Source: Vibrio crassostreae 9ZC13 | GTDB lineage: Bacteria; Pseudomonadota; Gammaproteobacteria; Enterobacterales; Vibrionaceae | Reading direction: 5' to 3' | DNA length: 64,000 bases | Assembly: GCF_000272045.2 (NCBI RefSeq) | Contig: NZ_AJYZ02000019.1 | Span: 894,516-958,515, forward strand | Shown: positions 1 through 8,111 of the stretch, in pieces | Position numbering within the stretch: position 1 is the first letter of the stretch | Layout of the letters: each line of letters opens with the position of its first letter | Made by a program: the position numbers and the translations under genes | The notes under the pieces: model-generated | What the model was told of the DNA's origin: nothing | The model's database searches: none | What the model saw: the letters and a program-made list of their open reading frames with translations, nothing else

Positions 1-1
1 C

Positions 2-388
2 CTCATGGATATTCCAGGTGTCGGTGAACACAGTGCAAGTGCCATTGTCGCGACCGTCAATGACGCCAAACAATTTGGCTCTAGCCGCCAATTTGCCGCT
101 TGGATAGGGTTGGTTCCAAGACAATACTCAACAGGTGGTCATGTTCATCTTGGTCGCATCAGCAAAAGAGGCGAAAAACATATTCGCACTCTACTTATTC
201 ATGGCGCAAGAGCCGTTATTGCACGATGTAAAGAGAAAACCGATCGCAACAGTATTTGGTTAAATCAACTCGTTGAACGACGAGGTTATAAACGAGCAGC
301 TGTCGCCCTAGCAGCAAAAAATGCTCGTATAATATGGGCATTATTAACAACAGGAAAAGAGTACAAGATTAACTATGTAAACGGTTAA
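2..388 (+). CDS. IS110/IS1111-family transposase, C-terminal part (truncated by window edge)
   Basis: This is the last roughly 128 residues of an IS110-family transposase. Visible features are a helix-hairpin-helix-like IPGVGEHSASA segment and then the Transposase_20 core with LVPRQYSTGGH, which contains the serine expected of this family, followed by GRISKRGEKHIRTLLIHGAR. The wording of this core and the terminal NARIIWALL segment are typical of the IS1111 subgroup. The N-terminal DEDD (RuvC-like) domain is outside the window. An ATG at 5 is internal to the reading frame, which is open from base 2, so the true start lies upstream. These enzymes use a non-coding guide RNA encoded by the element to choose their target. 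Confidence 0.9.
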   Translation, partial: LMDIPGVGEHSASAIVATVNDAKQFGSSRQFAAWIGLVPRQYSTGGHVHLGRISKRGEKHIRTLLIHGARAVIARCKEKTDRNSIWLNQLVERRGYKRAAVALAAKNARIIWALLTTGKEYKINYVNG

Positions 389-614
389 CACTCACCGAGT
401 CAAAGCAATAGCAAATGATGACAATACGACCAGACCGAGATGCCTAAACCTGTTTAATTGGGAAGTAATAAATACTGTTTAACGAATGAGGCTGGCATCA
501 AGCGAATATCATCAAGGTGACGGAACGATTCCGATTAAACACCGAATGTAGAGCTGCTGTCCGATCCACTGTTGTCAGCGGGAGCTATTGTTGACAAAAG
601 AGGGAGTCCATGTA
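389..614. ncRNA. non-coding 3' end of the IS, candidate seekRNA/bridge RNA region
   Basis: About 225 bases lie between the transposase stop and the attC junction with no plausible gene. In the IS1111 subgroup the guide RNA (seekRNA or bridge RNA) is encoded in the 3' non-coding end, in contrast to the IS110 subgroup where it is 5'. The position and size fit. The RNA boundaries, strand and guide loops were not established here; this is a location-based call from family knowledge. Confidence 0.45.
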
Positions 615-733
615 GCCCTGTTAAGGTGTGAGCAACGCCATACCGATGTTTCCGCAAACCACCTTAAACACTTAACGCAACGCATAGTAAAAATGCCACG
701 CGTTGCGAATCACTCTTAAACAGATTGTTAAAT
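615..733 (-). other. integron attC (VCR-like) recombination site interrupted by the IS
   Basis: Read on the minus strand, the site starts with an R'' box ATTTAAC (733-727), just after the cassette gene's stop codon. Next is an L''-like TGTTTAAGAGTG, then a strong central palindrome in which CGCAACGC pairs with GCGTTGCG around the GTGGCATTTTT element typical of Vibrio repeats. It then reaches the complementary L' CACACCTTAACA and CAGGGC. The expected terminal GTTRRRY core site is replaced by IS sequence from 614. Layout and sequence match Vibrio chromosomal integron attC sites. Loss of the terminal core should block normal cassette excision through this end unless the IS regenerates it at its other end. 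Confidence 0.85.
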
Positions 734-735
734 TA

Positions 736-1671
736 CTATTCACTGTTACGTGTTGTTGCCCATTTTTGGTCTGCTTCAGCATCAATAAACTCAGCGAGAC
801 CAACCATATCGATACCTAGTTGCAATAGCCATTGAAAATCAATTTTAGGCTGGGTATACCGACGCTTAAGGAGTTGTTCATAACTAGTATCTTTATATAC
901 ACTAAGTCGCTGAAGGTATTGCTCAGAACAGTGTCCATCACTATGTTGGATTACATTTCTCACTTCCACAAGGTCATGTACAATAGGTAATTCAACTGGT
1001 GACTTTTTAGAATGAATGCCTATATGGAAAAGTTTCTGAAAACTATCGACCCTCTTAGGGTACGCACTCATTGCATGCTCTAAGATTTTCCTTTGAATTA
1101 GATTATCTTTAATGTCTTCTAAGTCGCCTAAGTCAAAAATCTCTTTGTTACTGAGCTGCTTTTGGTCGTTAGCAAGTAGTTCAACATTTCTCCACAGAAT
1201 GTCTTCTGTGATCTCATTTAGGAAAATTTCAAAATTTGTAGCTAATTGAGACACTGAATGATTGAAAAGATTTCTAGATAGGTTTCTAGATATCGAGTCA
1301 AAGTTTTTATCTTTAATCGTTATTTTTGGTGTCGGAAGCTCGTTGGAGTTATTACTCTGACGTTTTCTAGGAGCAAAAAGTTGAGGCTTAACTGAATAGT
1401 CAGAAATAGGCATTTTACTCCCAATATGACTAAACAGAAGAACCTCGCTTATATAGTTAACCCATTCAGTTGTCCTGATACAAAAGTCATCCAAAGCATC
1501 TGACTTTTCACCGAGCGGCTCGATTTTAAATGGAAGCGTAATGTCAGTGATATCCACTGTGTTTATATTTAATCCCTTAGCCAAATTTTCCTCCTGTAAT
1601 TTAACAGCTATATTAGACAGAATAATTCTGCATTTTGTCCCTGAAACAATTCTGTCTAGTTTCCAAGACAC
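736..1671 (-). CDS. integron cassette gene: HEPN-domain protein of unknown function
   Basis: This 311-residue cytosolic protein has no signal peptide or membrane segment. Near residues 235-250 it carries VRNVIQHSDGH, an R-x4-H motif as in HEPN domains, many of which are RNases of toxin-antitoxin and phage-defence systems. The surrounding helical region (residues about 130-300) resembles RiboL-PSP-HEPN/MAE-type proteins. The stop codon lies 3 bases before the attC R'' box, the normal cassette layout. The chosen ATG has no obvious Shine-Dalgarno. An AGGAGG stretch lies about 75 bases inside the gene ahead of an in-frame TTG, so the start is uncertain. RNase or defence function is inference; a non-catalytic HEPN protein is also possible. 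Confidence 0.65.
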   Translation of the reverse strand: MSWKLDRIVSGTKCRIILSNIAVKLQEENLAKGLNINTVDITDITLPFKIEPLGEKSDALDDFCIRTTEWVNYISEVLLFSHIGSKMPISDYSVKPQLFAPRKRQSNNSNELPTPKITIKDKNFDSISRNLSRNLFNHSVSQLATNFEIFLNEITEDILWRNVELLANDQKQLSNKEIFDLGDLEDIKDNLIQRKILEHAMSAYPKRVDSFQKLFHIGIHSKKSPVELPIVHDLVEVRNVIQHSDGHCSEQYLQRLSVYKDTSYEQLLKRRYTQPKIDFQWLLQLGIDMVGLAEFIDAEADQKWATTRNSE

Positions 1672-1762
1672 ACTACACTTAGTCCAATAACTCTCTTAAT
1701 AACATCATCTTACCTACTTATCTTTGTATCAAACATGACGAAAAGCAGAAATTTTCCATATA

Positions 1763-1786
1763 GTTTCTGCAAAATGCAGAAAACTC
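1763..1786. repeat. short inverted repeat upstream of the cassette gene
   Basis: TTTCTGCA and TGCAGAAA arms are separated by 2-3 bases, upstream of the HEPN gene and downstream of nasA. It could be an operator or a weak hairpin. No further evidence. Confidence 0.35.
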
Positions 1787-1850
1787 CCTAATGTGTGAGT
1801 AAGCCGCAGTTCAGGCTATGAAGGTTGTATCTTGGAAGTTGTATTCTCAA

Positions 1851-1880
1851 ACAAAAACGCCGACGTAATTGTCGGCGCTT
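1851..1880 (-). terminator. Rho-independent terminator of nasA
   Basis: On the minus strand a GCGCCGAC/GTCGGCGT stem with a short loop is followed by a run of T (GTTTTTGTTT). It lies 33 bases past the nasA stop codon. Confidence 0.8.
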
Positions 1881-1912
1881 AACTTTAGGTATTAATAGGT
1901 TAGAGGTAGTTA

Positions 1913-4495
1913 CTACTTCGCCATAGTTCTCAAAAATTCGGCTTCGAACTCTTCATCGGCTTCTCGGGTTAGGCACTCCACCAGCCATTCAATGCTTTGA
2001 TGGTCGAGCTTACTGTTCACCACGAAAGCTTGCTTTACGCCAGACTGACCCAGCCTGGCAGAGCCGTAGTTCTTGAATGATTTATTGCCATGATAATGGA
2101 GTGATTTGATCGCCTCCGCGTTAGGTTCTGGTAATGCATCGAGGGTGTTGGCAAGCTGAATCACCAACTCCATTGGGTTCTTAGATGATGAGATGCGATA
2201 CAGAAAACCGCCCTCCACTCTTTGGCGAACCCAGTAATCAAAGCCACTGCAATCCATCACCTTATCACTGACCAGTGCGGCTTCGCTGCGATAGCCACAC
2301 GGTTCAACCATCACTGGGGTATGTTTAAATTCTGGCTGACCTGATGCGGCATCGGTATGAGGCAAGATTAGGTCGCATGGTTTGCTGTCTTTGGCGGTGG
2401 GTGCGTTCCAGTGGATAGGCATGAAGACTTGTTCGCGGCGCATCTCTTTGGTCACTACTAAGCGGGCTTGGCACTCCCCTTGTGCGCTGCGTACTTTCAC
2501 CACTGGATTAATAGTGGCGTGGTTGAAAGCATCTAGCCCAAATTCATCTAAGCCAAGCTCTGCAACCGTATCTGGGTGCATCGCAACAAAAGGCTCAGGG
2601 GTATGCTCACCTAAACCTGCCGCCAAGCCTGTGCGGCTCATGGTGTGCCATTGGTCTCGGATTCGGCCTGTGTTCATGATAAGTGGGAATTCAAGGCTGG
2701 TATCGGCAATCGGTTTGTCGTGCTCAACTGCAATAAACTGCGCTTTGCCTGATTCGGTAAAGAACTCGCCATTGGTGAACATGCGTTGCTCAATGATCTC
2801 TGGTTGATACTCTAACACTGGCCATTGCTGTGGAGTGAGTTCGCCATAGCCTTTTTCATCCAGTTTGGTTAATCCAATTAAGCACAAATCACGCGCTTTG
2901 CCCGTTTCATTGCCGAGCGCTGTCATCTCGCAATACTCTTTGAAGATCTCACCTTCGTGACGGAACTCAAATTGCTCTTTGAATCCCATTTTTTGCGCCA
3001 CTTCTTTCAAGATCCACCAATCCGGTTTGGCTTCTCCTGGGCTTGGTAATATACGGCGTTGGCGTGAGATTCGACGCTCAGAGTTGGTTACGGTGCCCGA
3101 TTTCTCACTCCACCCTTGTGCGGGCAGCACCACATCGGCCAAGCGAGTGGTTTCAGTGTCGGCAATACAATCAGACACCACCACAAATGGGCACTTCTCT
3201 AATGCCGCTTTGATCTTTTCACTGTCAGGCAGGCTCACAACTGGGTTGGTTGCCATGATCCACACGGCTTTGATTTTGCCTTCATTCATGGCATCAAACA
3301 GGTCAATCGCTTTTAAACCCGCATGTGTGGCTAAGCTATCGGTTTGCCAGAACTCGCTGACGGTTTGGTGTGATTGCGGATCACCAAATTCAAAGTGCGC
3401 CGCTAAGGTATTGGCTAAACCGCCCACTTCTCGGCCACCCATTGCGTTCGGCTGGCCCGTTACAGAGAATGGCCCCATGCCCGGCTTGCCAATTTTCCCG
3501 GTGGCTAAATGGCAGTTAATAATGGCGTTTACCTTGTCGCACCCTTGTGTCGATTGGTTCACGCCTTGAGAGTAAATGGTCAGCACCTTCTCGTTCGATG
3601 CAAACAAGCTGTAGAACTGTTTTAGCTGCTGCTCTGTTAACCCTGTAAGCTCAGGAACACTTTTGTCGCCCCAGCCTGATTCGGTATAACCTGACTCTGT
3701 ATAACGGTAGTGAGTCGCAGATCGAATCGATTCAGTAAAGCCTTGGGTGTGGTTTTCTATGTAGTCTGCATCTAGCTTGTCGTTATCATCGAGGTAACCC
3801 AATAAACCATTGAACAATGCGACGTCTGAGCCTGATTCCAATGCCAAGTGAATGTCTGCGATTTCACAAGTGTCGGTATAACGCGGGTCTATGACGATGA
3901 CTTTCAATGCAGGGTTGGCTTGTTTCGCGGCTCTTAATCTTTGGAAAAGTACCGGGTGACACCATGCTAAGTTGGAACCTGTAATCACGACGAGTTCGGC
4001 TTGCTCGAGATCTTCGTAGCACACCGGTACGGTGTCTGCGCCAAATGCTCGCTTATGCCCGACCACGGTTGAAGCCATACATAGCCTAGAATTACTGTCA
4101 ATGTTGCCACTGCCGATGAAGCCTTTCATCAGTTTATTGGCAACGTAATAGTCTTCGGTAAGCAGCTGACCAGACACATAGAACGCAACCGAATCGGCCC
4201 CAAATTCTTCGATGGTTTGATTGAATTTGTCTGCGACCAACTGAGTGGCGCTGTTCCAATCCAGCTGTTGTTTTTGCTCATTCTGAATATGAGCAGGCTG
4301 TGTAAGACGACCTAAAGGCGTGACGGTGTCGCCAAGCGCGATCCCTTTAGTACAAAGCTTTCCATAGTTTGATGGATGATCTTTATCACCACGCACTTCT
4401 AGTTTTCCTAGCGATGTCGGTCTCGCTTCTATTCCACACCCTACACCACAATAAGCACAGGTCGATTTTATCCAGCCGCTGTTTGAATCGGTCAT
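1913..4495 (-). CDS. nasA: assimilatory nitrate reductase catalytic subunit NasA
   Basis: This cytoplasmic molybdopterin enzyme reduces nitrate to nitrite for nitrogen assimilation. From the ATG at 4495 it has 860 residues, close to Klebsiella NasA. The N-terminal [4Fe-4S] motif is C13-x2-C16-x3-C20-x27-C48. The molybdopterin oxidoreductase body follows (SNSRLCMASTVVG, then VVITGSNLAWCHPV), and the dinucleotide-binding C-terminal domain includes MNTGRIRDQWHTMSRTG. No Tat signal is seen, as expected for the assimilatory form. The reading frame extends to a TTG at 4510, but the ATG at 4495 is preferred. It diverges from nirBD, which uses its product, and has a sigma-54 type promoter 44 bases upstream. 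Confidence 0.95.
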   Translation of the reverse strand: MTDSNSGWIKSTCAYCGVGCGIEARPTSLGKLEVRGDKDHPSNYGKLCTKGIALGDTVTPLGRLTQPAHIQNEQKQQLDWNSATQLVADKFNQTIEEFGADSVAFYVSGQLLTEDYYVANKLMKGFIGSGNIDSNSRLCMASTVVGHKRAFGADTVPVCYEDLEQAELVVITGSNLAWCHPVLFQRLRAAKQANPALKVIVIDPRYTDTCEIADIHLALESGSDVALFNGLLGYLDDNDKLDADYIENHTQGFTESIRSATHYRYTESGYTESGWGDKSVPELTGLTEQQLKQFYSLFASNEKVLTIYSQGVNQSTQGCDKVNAIINCHLATGKIGKPGMGPFSVTGQPNAMGGREVGGLANTLAAHFEFGDPQSHQTVSEFWQTDSLATHAGLKAIDLFDAMNEGKIKAVWIMATNPVVSLPDSEKIKAALEKCPFVVVSDCIADTETTRLADVVLPAQGWSEKSGTVTNSERRISRQRRILPSPGEAKPDWWILKEVAQKMGFKEQFEFRHEGEIFKEYCEMTALGNETGKARDLCLIGLTKLDEKGYGELTPQQWPVLEYQPEIIEQRMFTNGEFFTESGKAQFIAVEHDKPIADTSLEFPLIMNTGRIRDQWHTMSRTGLAAGLGEHTPEPFVAMHPDTVAELGLDEFGLDAFNHATINPVVKVRSAQGECQARLVVTKEMRREQVFMPIHWNAPTAKDSKPCDLILPHTDAASGQPEFKHTPVMVEPCGYRSEAALVSDKVMDCSGFDYWVRQRVEGGFLYRISSSKNPMELVIQLANTLDALPEPNAEAIKSLHYHGNKSFKNYGSARLGQSGVKQAFVVNSKLDHQSIEWLVECLTREADEEFEAEFLRTMAK

Positions 4496-4538
4496 CCGTT
4501 TCTCGCTCAATTATCCATAATTGTAATAACTGAAAACA

Positions 4539-4554
4539 AGCAAATAACACGCCA
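4539..4554 (-). promoter_or_regulatory. sigma-54 (-24/-12) promoter of nasA
   Basis: Read on the minus strand, TGGCGTGTTATTTGCT has GG and GC at exactly the required 10-base spacing and matches TGGCACG-N4-TTGCW except at one or two flexible positions. Initiation about 12 bases on would give a leader of roughly 33 bases before the ATG at 4495. Confidence 0.7.
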
Positions 4555-4667
4555 CTTAATATCAGCTGATAAATAGCAAATAATTTCATCTAAAAACAAC
4601 AACTTAATAAAAACACAAATATCAACAACGAACCAAACAGAACTTAACCAAGATCGAAACTTAATTT

Positions 4668-4695
4668 TTGCACCATCTTGCAGAAAGTTGCACCA
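4668..4695. promoter_or_regulatory. two TTGCACCA boxes, candidate NtrC half-sites
   Basis: Identical TTGCACCA octamers at 4668-4675 and 4688-4695 are spaced 20 bp apart, about two helical turns. TGCACC is the left half of the NtrC consensus, but no clear inverted right half is present. They lie 115-185 bp from both sigma-54 promoters, a normal enhancer distance. Confidence 0.45.
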
Positions 4696-4733
4696 CAAAC
4701 GCTCATTTATATAAATCTAACAAAAAATTTACA

Positions 4734-4749
4734 TACCACTTTAGGGGTA
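4734..4749. promoter_or_regulatory. NarL/NarP 7-2-7 binding site
   Basis: TACCACT-TT-AGGGGTA matches the inverted heptamer consensus TACYNMT-N2-AKNRGTA at every position. The 7-2-7 arrangement is the one bound by NarP, the usual nitrate response regulator of vibrios. Confidence 0.7.
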
Positions 4750-4824
4750 ATTGTGTGCTACCTCTATTTTTTAAGCCACTGAAAATTATAAATAAATTTT
4801 TATTCAAATGAACGAACCGTAATC

Positions 4825-4840
4825 TGGCATCCTCCTTGCT
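4825..4840 (+). promoter_or_regulatory. sigma-54 (-24/-12) promoter of nirBD
   Basis: TGGCATCCTCCTTGCT carries GG and GC at the correct spacing and a perfect TTGCT -12 element. Predicted initiation near 4852 gives a leader of about 130 bases before nirB. That leader contains a stem TTGAG/CTCAA with a six-base loop near 4895-4912. Confidence 0.75.
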
Positions 4841-4982
4841 CCACTAAAAACCAAGACTTAGAAAAAACATTTTTGTTTTTCTTGATGATTATGAATTGAG
4901 TGGAATCTCAACCCGGTATTCATCTGCTAACGACTAGAAATTAGATGCTAGTAATGGTGGCGCCGAGAATAAGGAATGGATT

Positions 4983-7565
4983 ATGAGCAAGAAGAAAATC
5001 GTCGTTGTTGGTAACGGCATGGTTGGACACAAATTTATCGACAACATCCTGCAATCAGACAGTGATGAGTTTGATGTGATTACTTTCAGTGAAGAACCAA
5101 GGCTGGCCTACGACCGTGTTCAGCTGACGGCTTACTTTAATGGTAAAAGCGCTGATGACCTGTCATTGACCAGTGAAGATTATTACCAAAGCAACGGCGT
5201 GAACTACTTGTTGAACCAGAAGGTTGCCAAGCTAGACACCGCCAATCAACAAGTCATCACTGAAAGTGGTCATGTTGAAAGTTACGACAAGCTAATCTTG
5301 GCGACGGGCTCTTTCCCTTTTGTTCCCCCTATTCCTGGTAACGACCAAGAACACTGCCACGTTTATCGCACCATCGAAGATTTAGACGCCATCGAGCTTT
5401 CAAGCAAAGTCAGCAAATCTGGCGTGGTGATTGGTGGTGGTCTGCTTGGCTTAGAAGCCGCAAACGCCGTCAAAAACCTTGGTTTGGAAACTCATGTGGT
5501 TGAATTTGCACCTCGCCTGATGGCCGTACAATTAGATGACGGTGGCGGTGCGCTACTGCGCAGAAAGATTGAAGACCTTGGGGTGCAGGTTCACACCGAG
5601 AAAGCGACCTCTGAAATAGTCGATGGCGAAAATGCTCGCTACCGCATGAACTTCGCCGATGGCACCCATTTAGAAACCGATATGATCGTATTCTCTGCGG
5701 GTATTCGCCCTCAAGATGAGCTAGCAAGAAGCTCTGATGTCGAGATTGGCGAGCGTGGCGGTATTGTGATCAACAATCACTGTCAAACCAATATCGACAA
5801 CGTTTACGCCATTGGAGAATGTGCCCTTTGGGATAACAAGATCTTCGGCTTAGTGGCCCCTGGTTATTCGATGGCAAAAATCGCGGCTTCGCATATTGTC
5901 TCTGACGGAACGAGCGACGCTTCATTTACTGGTGCAGACATGAGCACCAAGCTCAAACTGCTTGGCGTCGATGTGGCCAGTATTGGTGAAGTACACGGCA
6001 AGACGGAAGGCGCTCAATCGTATACCTACAACGATGAAATTGAACAAGTTTATAAACGCTTGATCATCTCGGCTGACGGCACGAAAATTGTCGGTGCCGT
6101 ATTGGTCGGTGATGCAGAAGCCTACGGTTCGCTACTGCAAATCAAGCAAAATGATATGCCCCTTCCTGAAAACCCATCAGTGCTAATTTTACCTAACGTG
6201 GCCGATGATTCAGGTTCGGCAATGGGTGTTGAAGCTCTGCCTGATAGCGCTGTGATCTGTTCATGTTTTGATGTGACCAAAGGCGATATTAAAGAGGCCG
6301 TTTCAGCTGGCTGCACCACGATGGCTGCATTGAAAGAAACCACGAATGCTTCAACAGGTTGTGGCGGTTGTTCTGCCCTTGCTAAACAGGTTCTCGATAG
6401 CGAGCTAAGTAACCTAGGTGTGGAAGTCTCTAACGATATCTGTGAGCACTTTGCTTATTCTCGCCAAGAGCTTACCGACATCATTCGCGTCAACAAAATC
6501 AAGACCTTCGACGAGCTGTTAGATTCTCACGGCAACGGATTGGGCTGTACTGTGTGTAAACCGGCTGTCGGTTCGATTCTGGCTTCGTACTGGAACGATT
6601 ACATCCTTGAAGATCAACATATCGAGCTGCAAGACACCAATGACATCTACCTTGGCAACATGCAAAAAGACGGCACTTACTCGGTAGTTCCGCGTATTGC
6701 TGGCGGTGAAATCACTCCAGATAAATTGATTGTTTTAGGCGAAGTCGCTAAAGAGTTCGACCTGTACACCAAAATCACGGGCGGTCAGCGTGTCGACTTG
6801 TTTGGCGCACAGCTTAACGAACTGCCTATCATCTGGAAAAAGCTGATTGATGCAGGTTTTGAAACGGGCCACGCCTACGGTAAATCGGTTCGTACCGTGA
6901 AATCTTGTGTCGGTAGCACTTGGTGTCGATACGGTGTCGACGACAGTGTTGGCTTAGCGATTCGACTTGAGAACCGCTACAAAGGCCTGCGTTCACCACA
7001 CAAGATCAAGTTTGCGGTTTCTGGCTGTACTCGTGAATGTGCAGAAGCCCAATCAAAAGATTTTGGCATTATCGCCACCGACAAAGGTTGGAACCTCTAC
7101 ATCTGTGGTAACGGCGGTATGCGCCCTCGCCATGGTGACCTTTTCGCTACCGACCTTGATGAAACCACACTGCTGCAATACATCGACCGCATTCTGATGT
7201 TTTACACACGTACCGCAGACCGCCTACAGCGCACATCAGTATGGATGGAGAACCTTGAAGGCGGCATCGAATACCTCAAGCAAGTCGTGATTGAAGACAA
7301 GCTCAACGTAGCTGAAGAACTCGAAGCGGACATCGCACTCAACATCGAGAAGTACCAGTGTGAATGGAAAACCACCATTGAAAACCCTGAGAAGATGAAG
7401 CGCTTCCAGCACTACATCAACAGTGAAGAAATGGACACTAGCCTCTCTTTCATCAAAGAGCGAGAGCAGCGTTTTCCTAAGCCGAGCTTGAGCTCTTCTT
7501 CCGATTCAAAACGCGATGAAAAGCTCGCTAAAGCAGACCAAATCGAAGTGACTGAGGTTTCATAA
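4983..7565 (+). CDS. nirB: NAD(P)H-dependent nitrite reductase, large subunit NirB
   Basis: This 860-residue siroheme enzyme reduces nitrite to ammonium in the cytoplasm with NAD(P)H as donor. Its N-terminal FAD/NAD half has VVVGNGMVG and the second nucleotide fold VVIGGGLLGLEAA. A BFD-type [2Fe-2S] region includes CSCFDV and TGCGGC, around residues 420-465. The C-terminal sulfite/nitrite reductase half carries the [4Fe-4S]-siroheme ligands CVGSTWC (C-x5-C) and SGCTREC (C-x3-C). It is followed by nirD after 58 bases. The product of NasA across the divergent promoter is its substrate. Siroheme synthesis genes are not in the window. Confidence 0.97.
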   Translation: MSKKKIVVVGNGMVGHKFIDNILQSDSDEFDVITFSEEPRLAYDRVQLTAYFNGKSADDLSLTSEDYYQSNGVNYLLNQKVAKLDTANQQVITESGHVESYDKLILATGSFPFVPPIPGNDQEHCHVYRTIEDLDAIELSSKVSKSGVVIGGGLLGLEAANAVKNLGLETHVVEFAPRLMAVQLDDGGGALLRRKIEDLGVQVHTEKATSEIVDGENARYRMNFADGTHLETDMIVFSAGIRPQDELARSSDVEIGERGGIVINNHCQTNIDNVYAIGECALWDNKIFGLVAPGYSMAKIAASHIVSDGTSDASFTGADMSTKLKLLGVDVASIGEVHGKTEGAQSYTYNDEIEQVYKRLIISADGTKIVGAVLVGDAEAYGSLLQIKQNDMPLPENPSVLILPNVADDSGSAMGVEALPDSAVICSCFDVTKGDIKEAVSAGCTTMAALKETTNASTGCGGCSALAKQVLDSELSNLGVEVSNDICEHFAYSRQELTDIIRVNKIKTFDELLDSHGNGLGCTVCKPAVGSILASYWNDYILEDQHIELQDTNDIYLGNMQKDGTYSVVPRIAGGEITPDKLIVLGEVAKEFDLYTKITGGQRVDLFGAQLNELPIIWKKLIDAGFETGHAYGKSVRTVKSCVGSTWCRYGVDDSVGLAIRLENRYKGLRSPHKIKFAVSGCTRECAEAQSKDFGIIATDKGWNLYICGNGGMRPRHGDLFATDLDETTLLQYIDRILMFYTRTADRLQRTSVWMENLEGGIEYLKQVVIEDKLNVAEELEADIALNIEKYQCEWKTTIENPEKMKRFQHYINSEEMDTSLSFIKEREQRFPKPSLSSSSDSKRDEKLAKADQIEVTEVS

Positions 7566-7623
7566 ATTTCATCAGGTTCATCAATAAAAAAATAAAAACT
7601 CAATTTTAGACTAGGAGAAAGTC

Positions 7624-7968
7624 ATGGAAAATTGGACAACCGTATGCAGCACCAGCGATCTAACCCCAAACGGGGGAATTTGCGCCAAAGTAGACGATAA
7701 CCAAGTGGCTATTTTTTACTGCAAGCGCAGCGACACGCTTTATGGGCTCTCTAATTACGACCCTATCGGCAAGGCGAATGTGATGTCACGTGGTATAATT
7801 GGTTCATTAAGCGGAGAACCTTACGTGGCCTCACCCTTATACAAGCAGCATTACCACTTAGAAACTGGCGAATGTCTTGAACAGCCTGAGCTCAAGCTCG
7901 TGAAATTTGAAGTTCGCAAGCAAGGAGAACAAGTTCAAGTTCTCACACCACTTGCTATCGCCAGTTAA
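7624..7968 (+). CDS. nirD: nitrite reductase small subunit NirD
   Basis: This 114-residue partner of NirB has a Rieske-like fold but lacks the two Cys-His pairs that hold a [2Fe-2S] cluster, as usual for NirD. AGGAGAAAGTC precedes the ATG, giving a firm start. It is co-directional with nirB and presumably cotranscribed. The following 143 bases to narK have no strong terminator, so narK may share the transcript. Confidence 0.95.
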   Translation: MENWTTVCSTSDLTPNGGICAKVDDNQVAIFYCKRSDTLYGLSNYDPIGKANVMSRGIIGSLSGEPYVASPLYKQHYHLETGECLEQPELKLVKFEVRKQGEQVQVLTPLAIAS

Positions 7969-8111
7969 CTAAACCGCCGACACCATCATGCAAACGCTTA
8001 TTGGCGTGCGCAATTTCGGCACAGGGTTTATGCACATTAAAAGCGTTCTAAGTTCGGAAGTAACGCAGGTGCACAAACCGGGTAATTTTCCAGATTTAAA
8101 GGATTTAAACC

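Larger units (their letters stand above)
1..614 (+). mobile_element. 3' part of an IS1111-type (IS110 family) insertion sequence
   Basis: The element enters from the left edge of the window. It comprises the C-terminal transposase coding end followed by about 225 bases of non-coding sequence, and stops abruptly at 614 where attC sequence resumes. A subterminal motif GGGAGTCCATG lies at 602-612 close to the boundary. The long non-coding 3' end and the position exactly at the end of an attC fit the described IS1111-attC group, whose members target integron recombination sites. The other end is outside the window, so the target duplication state and full length cannot be seen. Confidence 0.8.
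4496..4982. promoter_or_regulatory. divergent nasA/nirB control region
   Basis: This 487-base AT-rich spacer holds no credible gene. It contains sigma-54 promoters facing each operon, a NarL/NarP 7-2-7 site and two TTGCACCA boxes, listed separately. The arrangement suggests joint nitrogen-limitation (NtrC-type) and nitrate (NarP) control of both transcripts. Confidence 0.75.

Noticed and set aside
1877-1883. GCTTAAC, which fits the integron RYYYAAC core, as the other cassette boundary
   Set aside because: It lies in the flank of the nasA terminator, has no attC palindrome around it, and a 7-base degenerate match is expected by chance at this scale.
2382-3569. Plus-strand open frames opposite nasA
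   Set aside because: They are antisense shadows of the nasA coding sequence with no domain or ribosome site.
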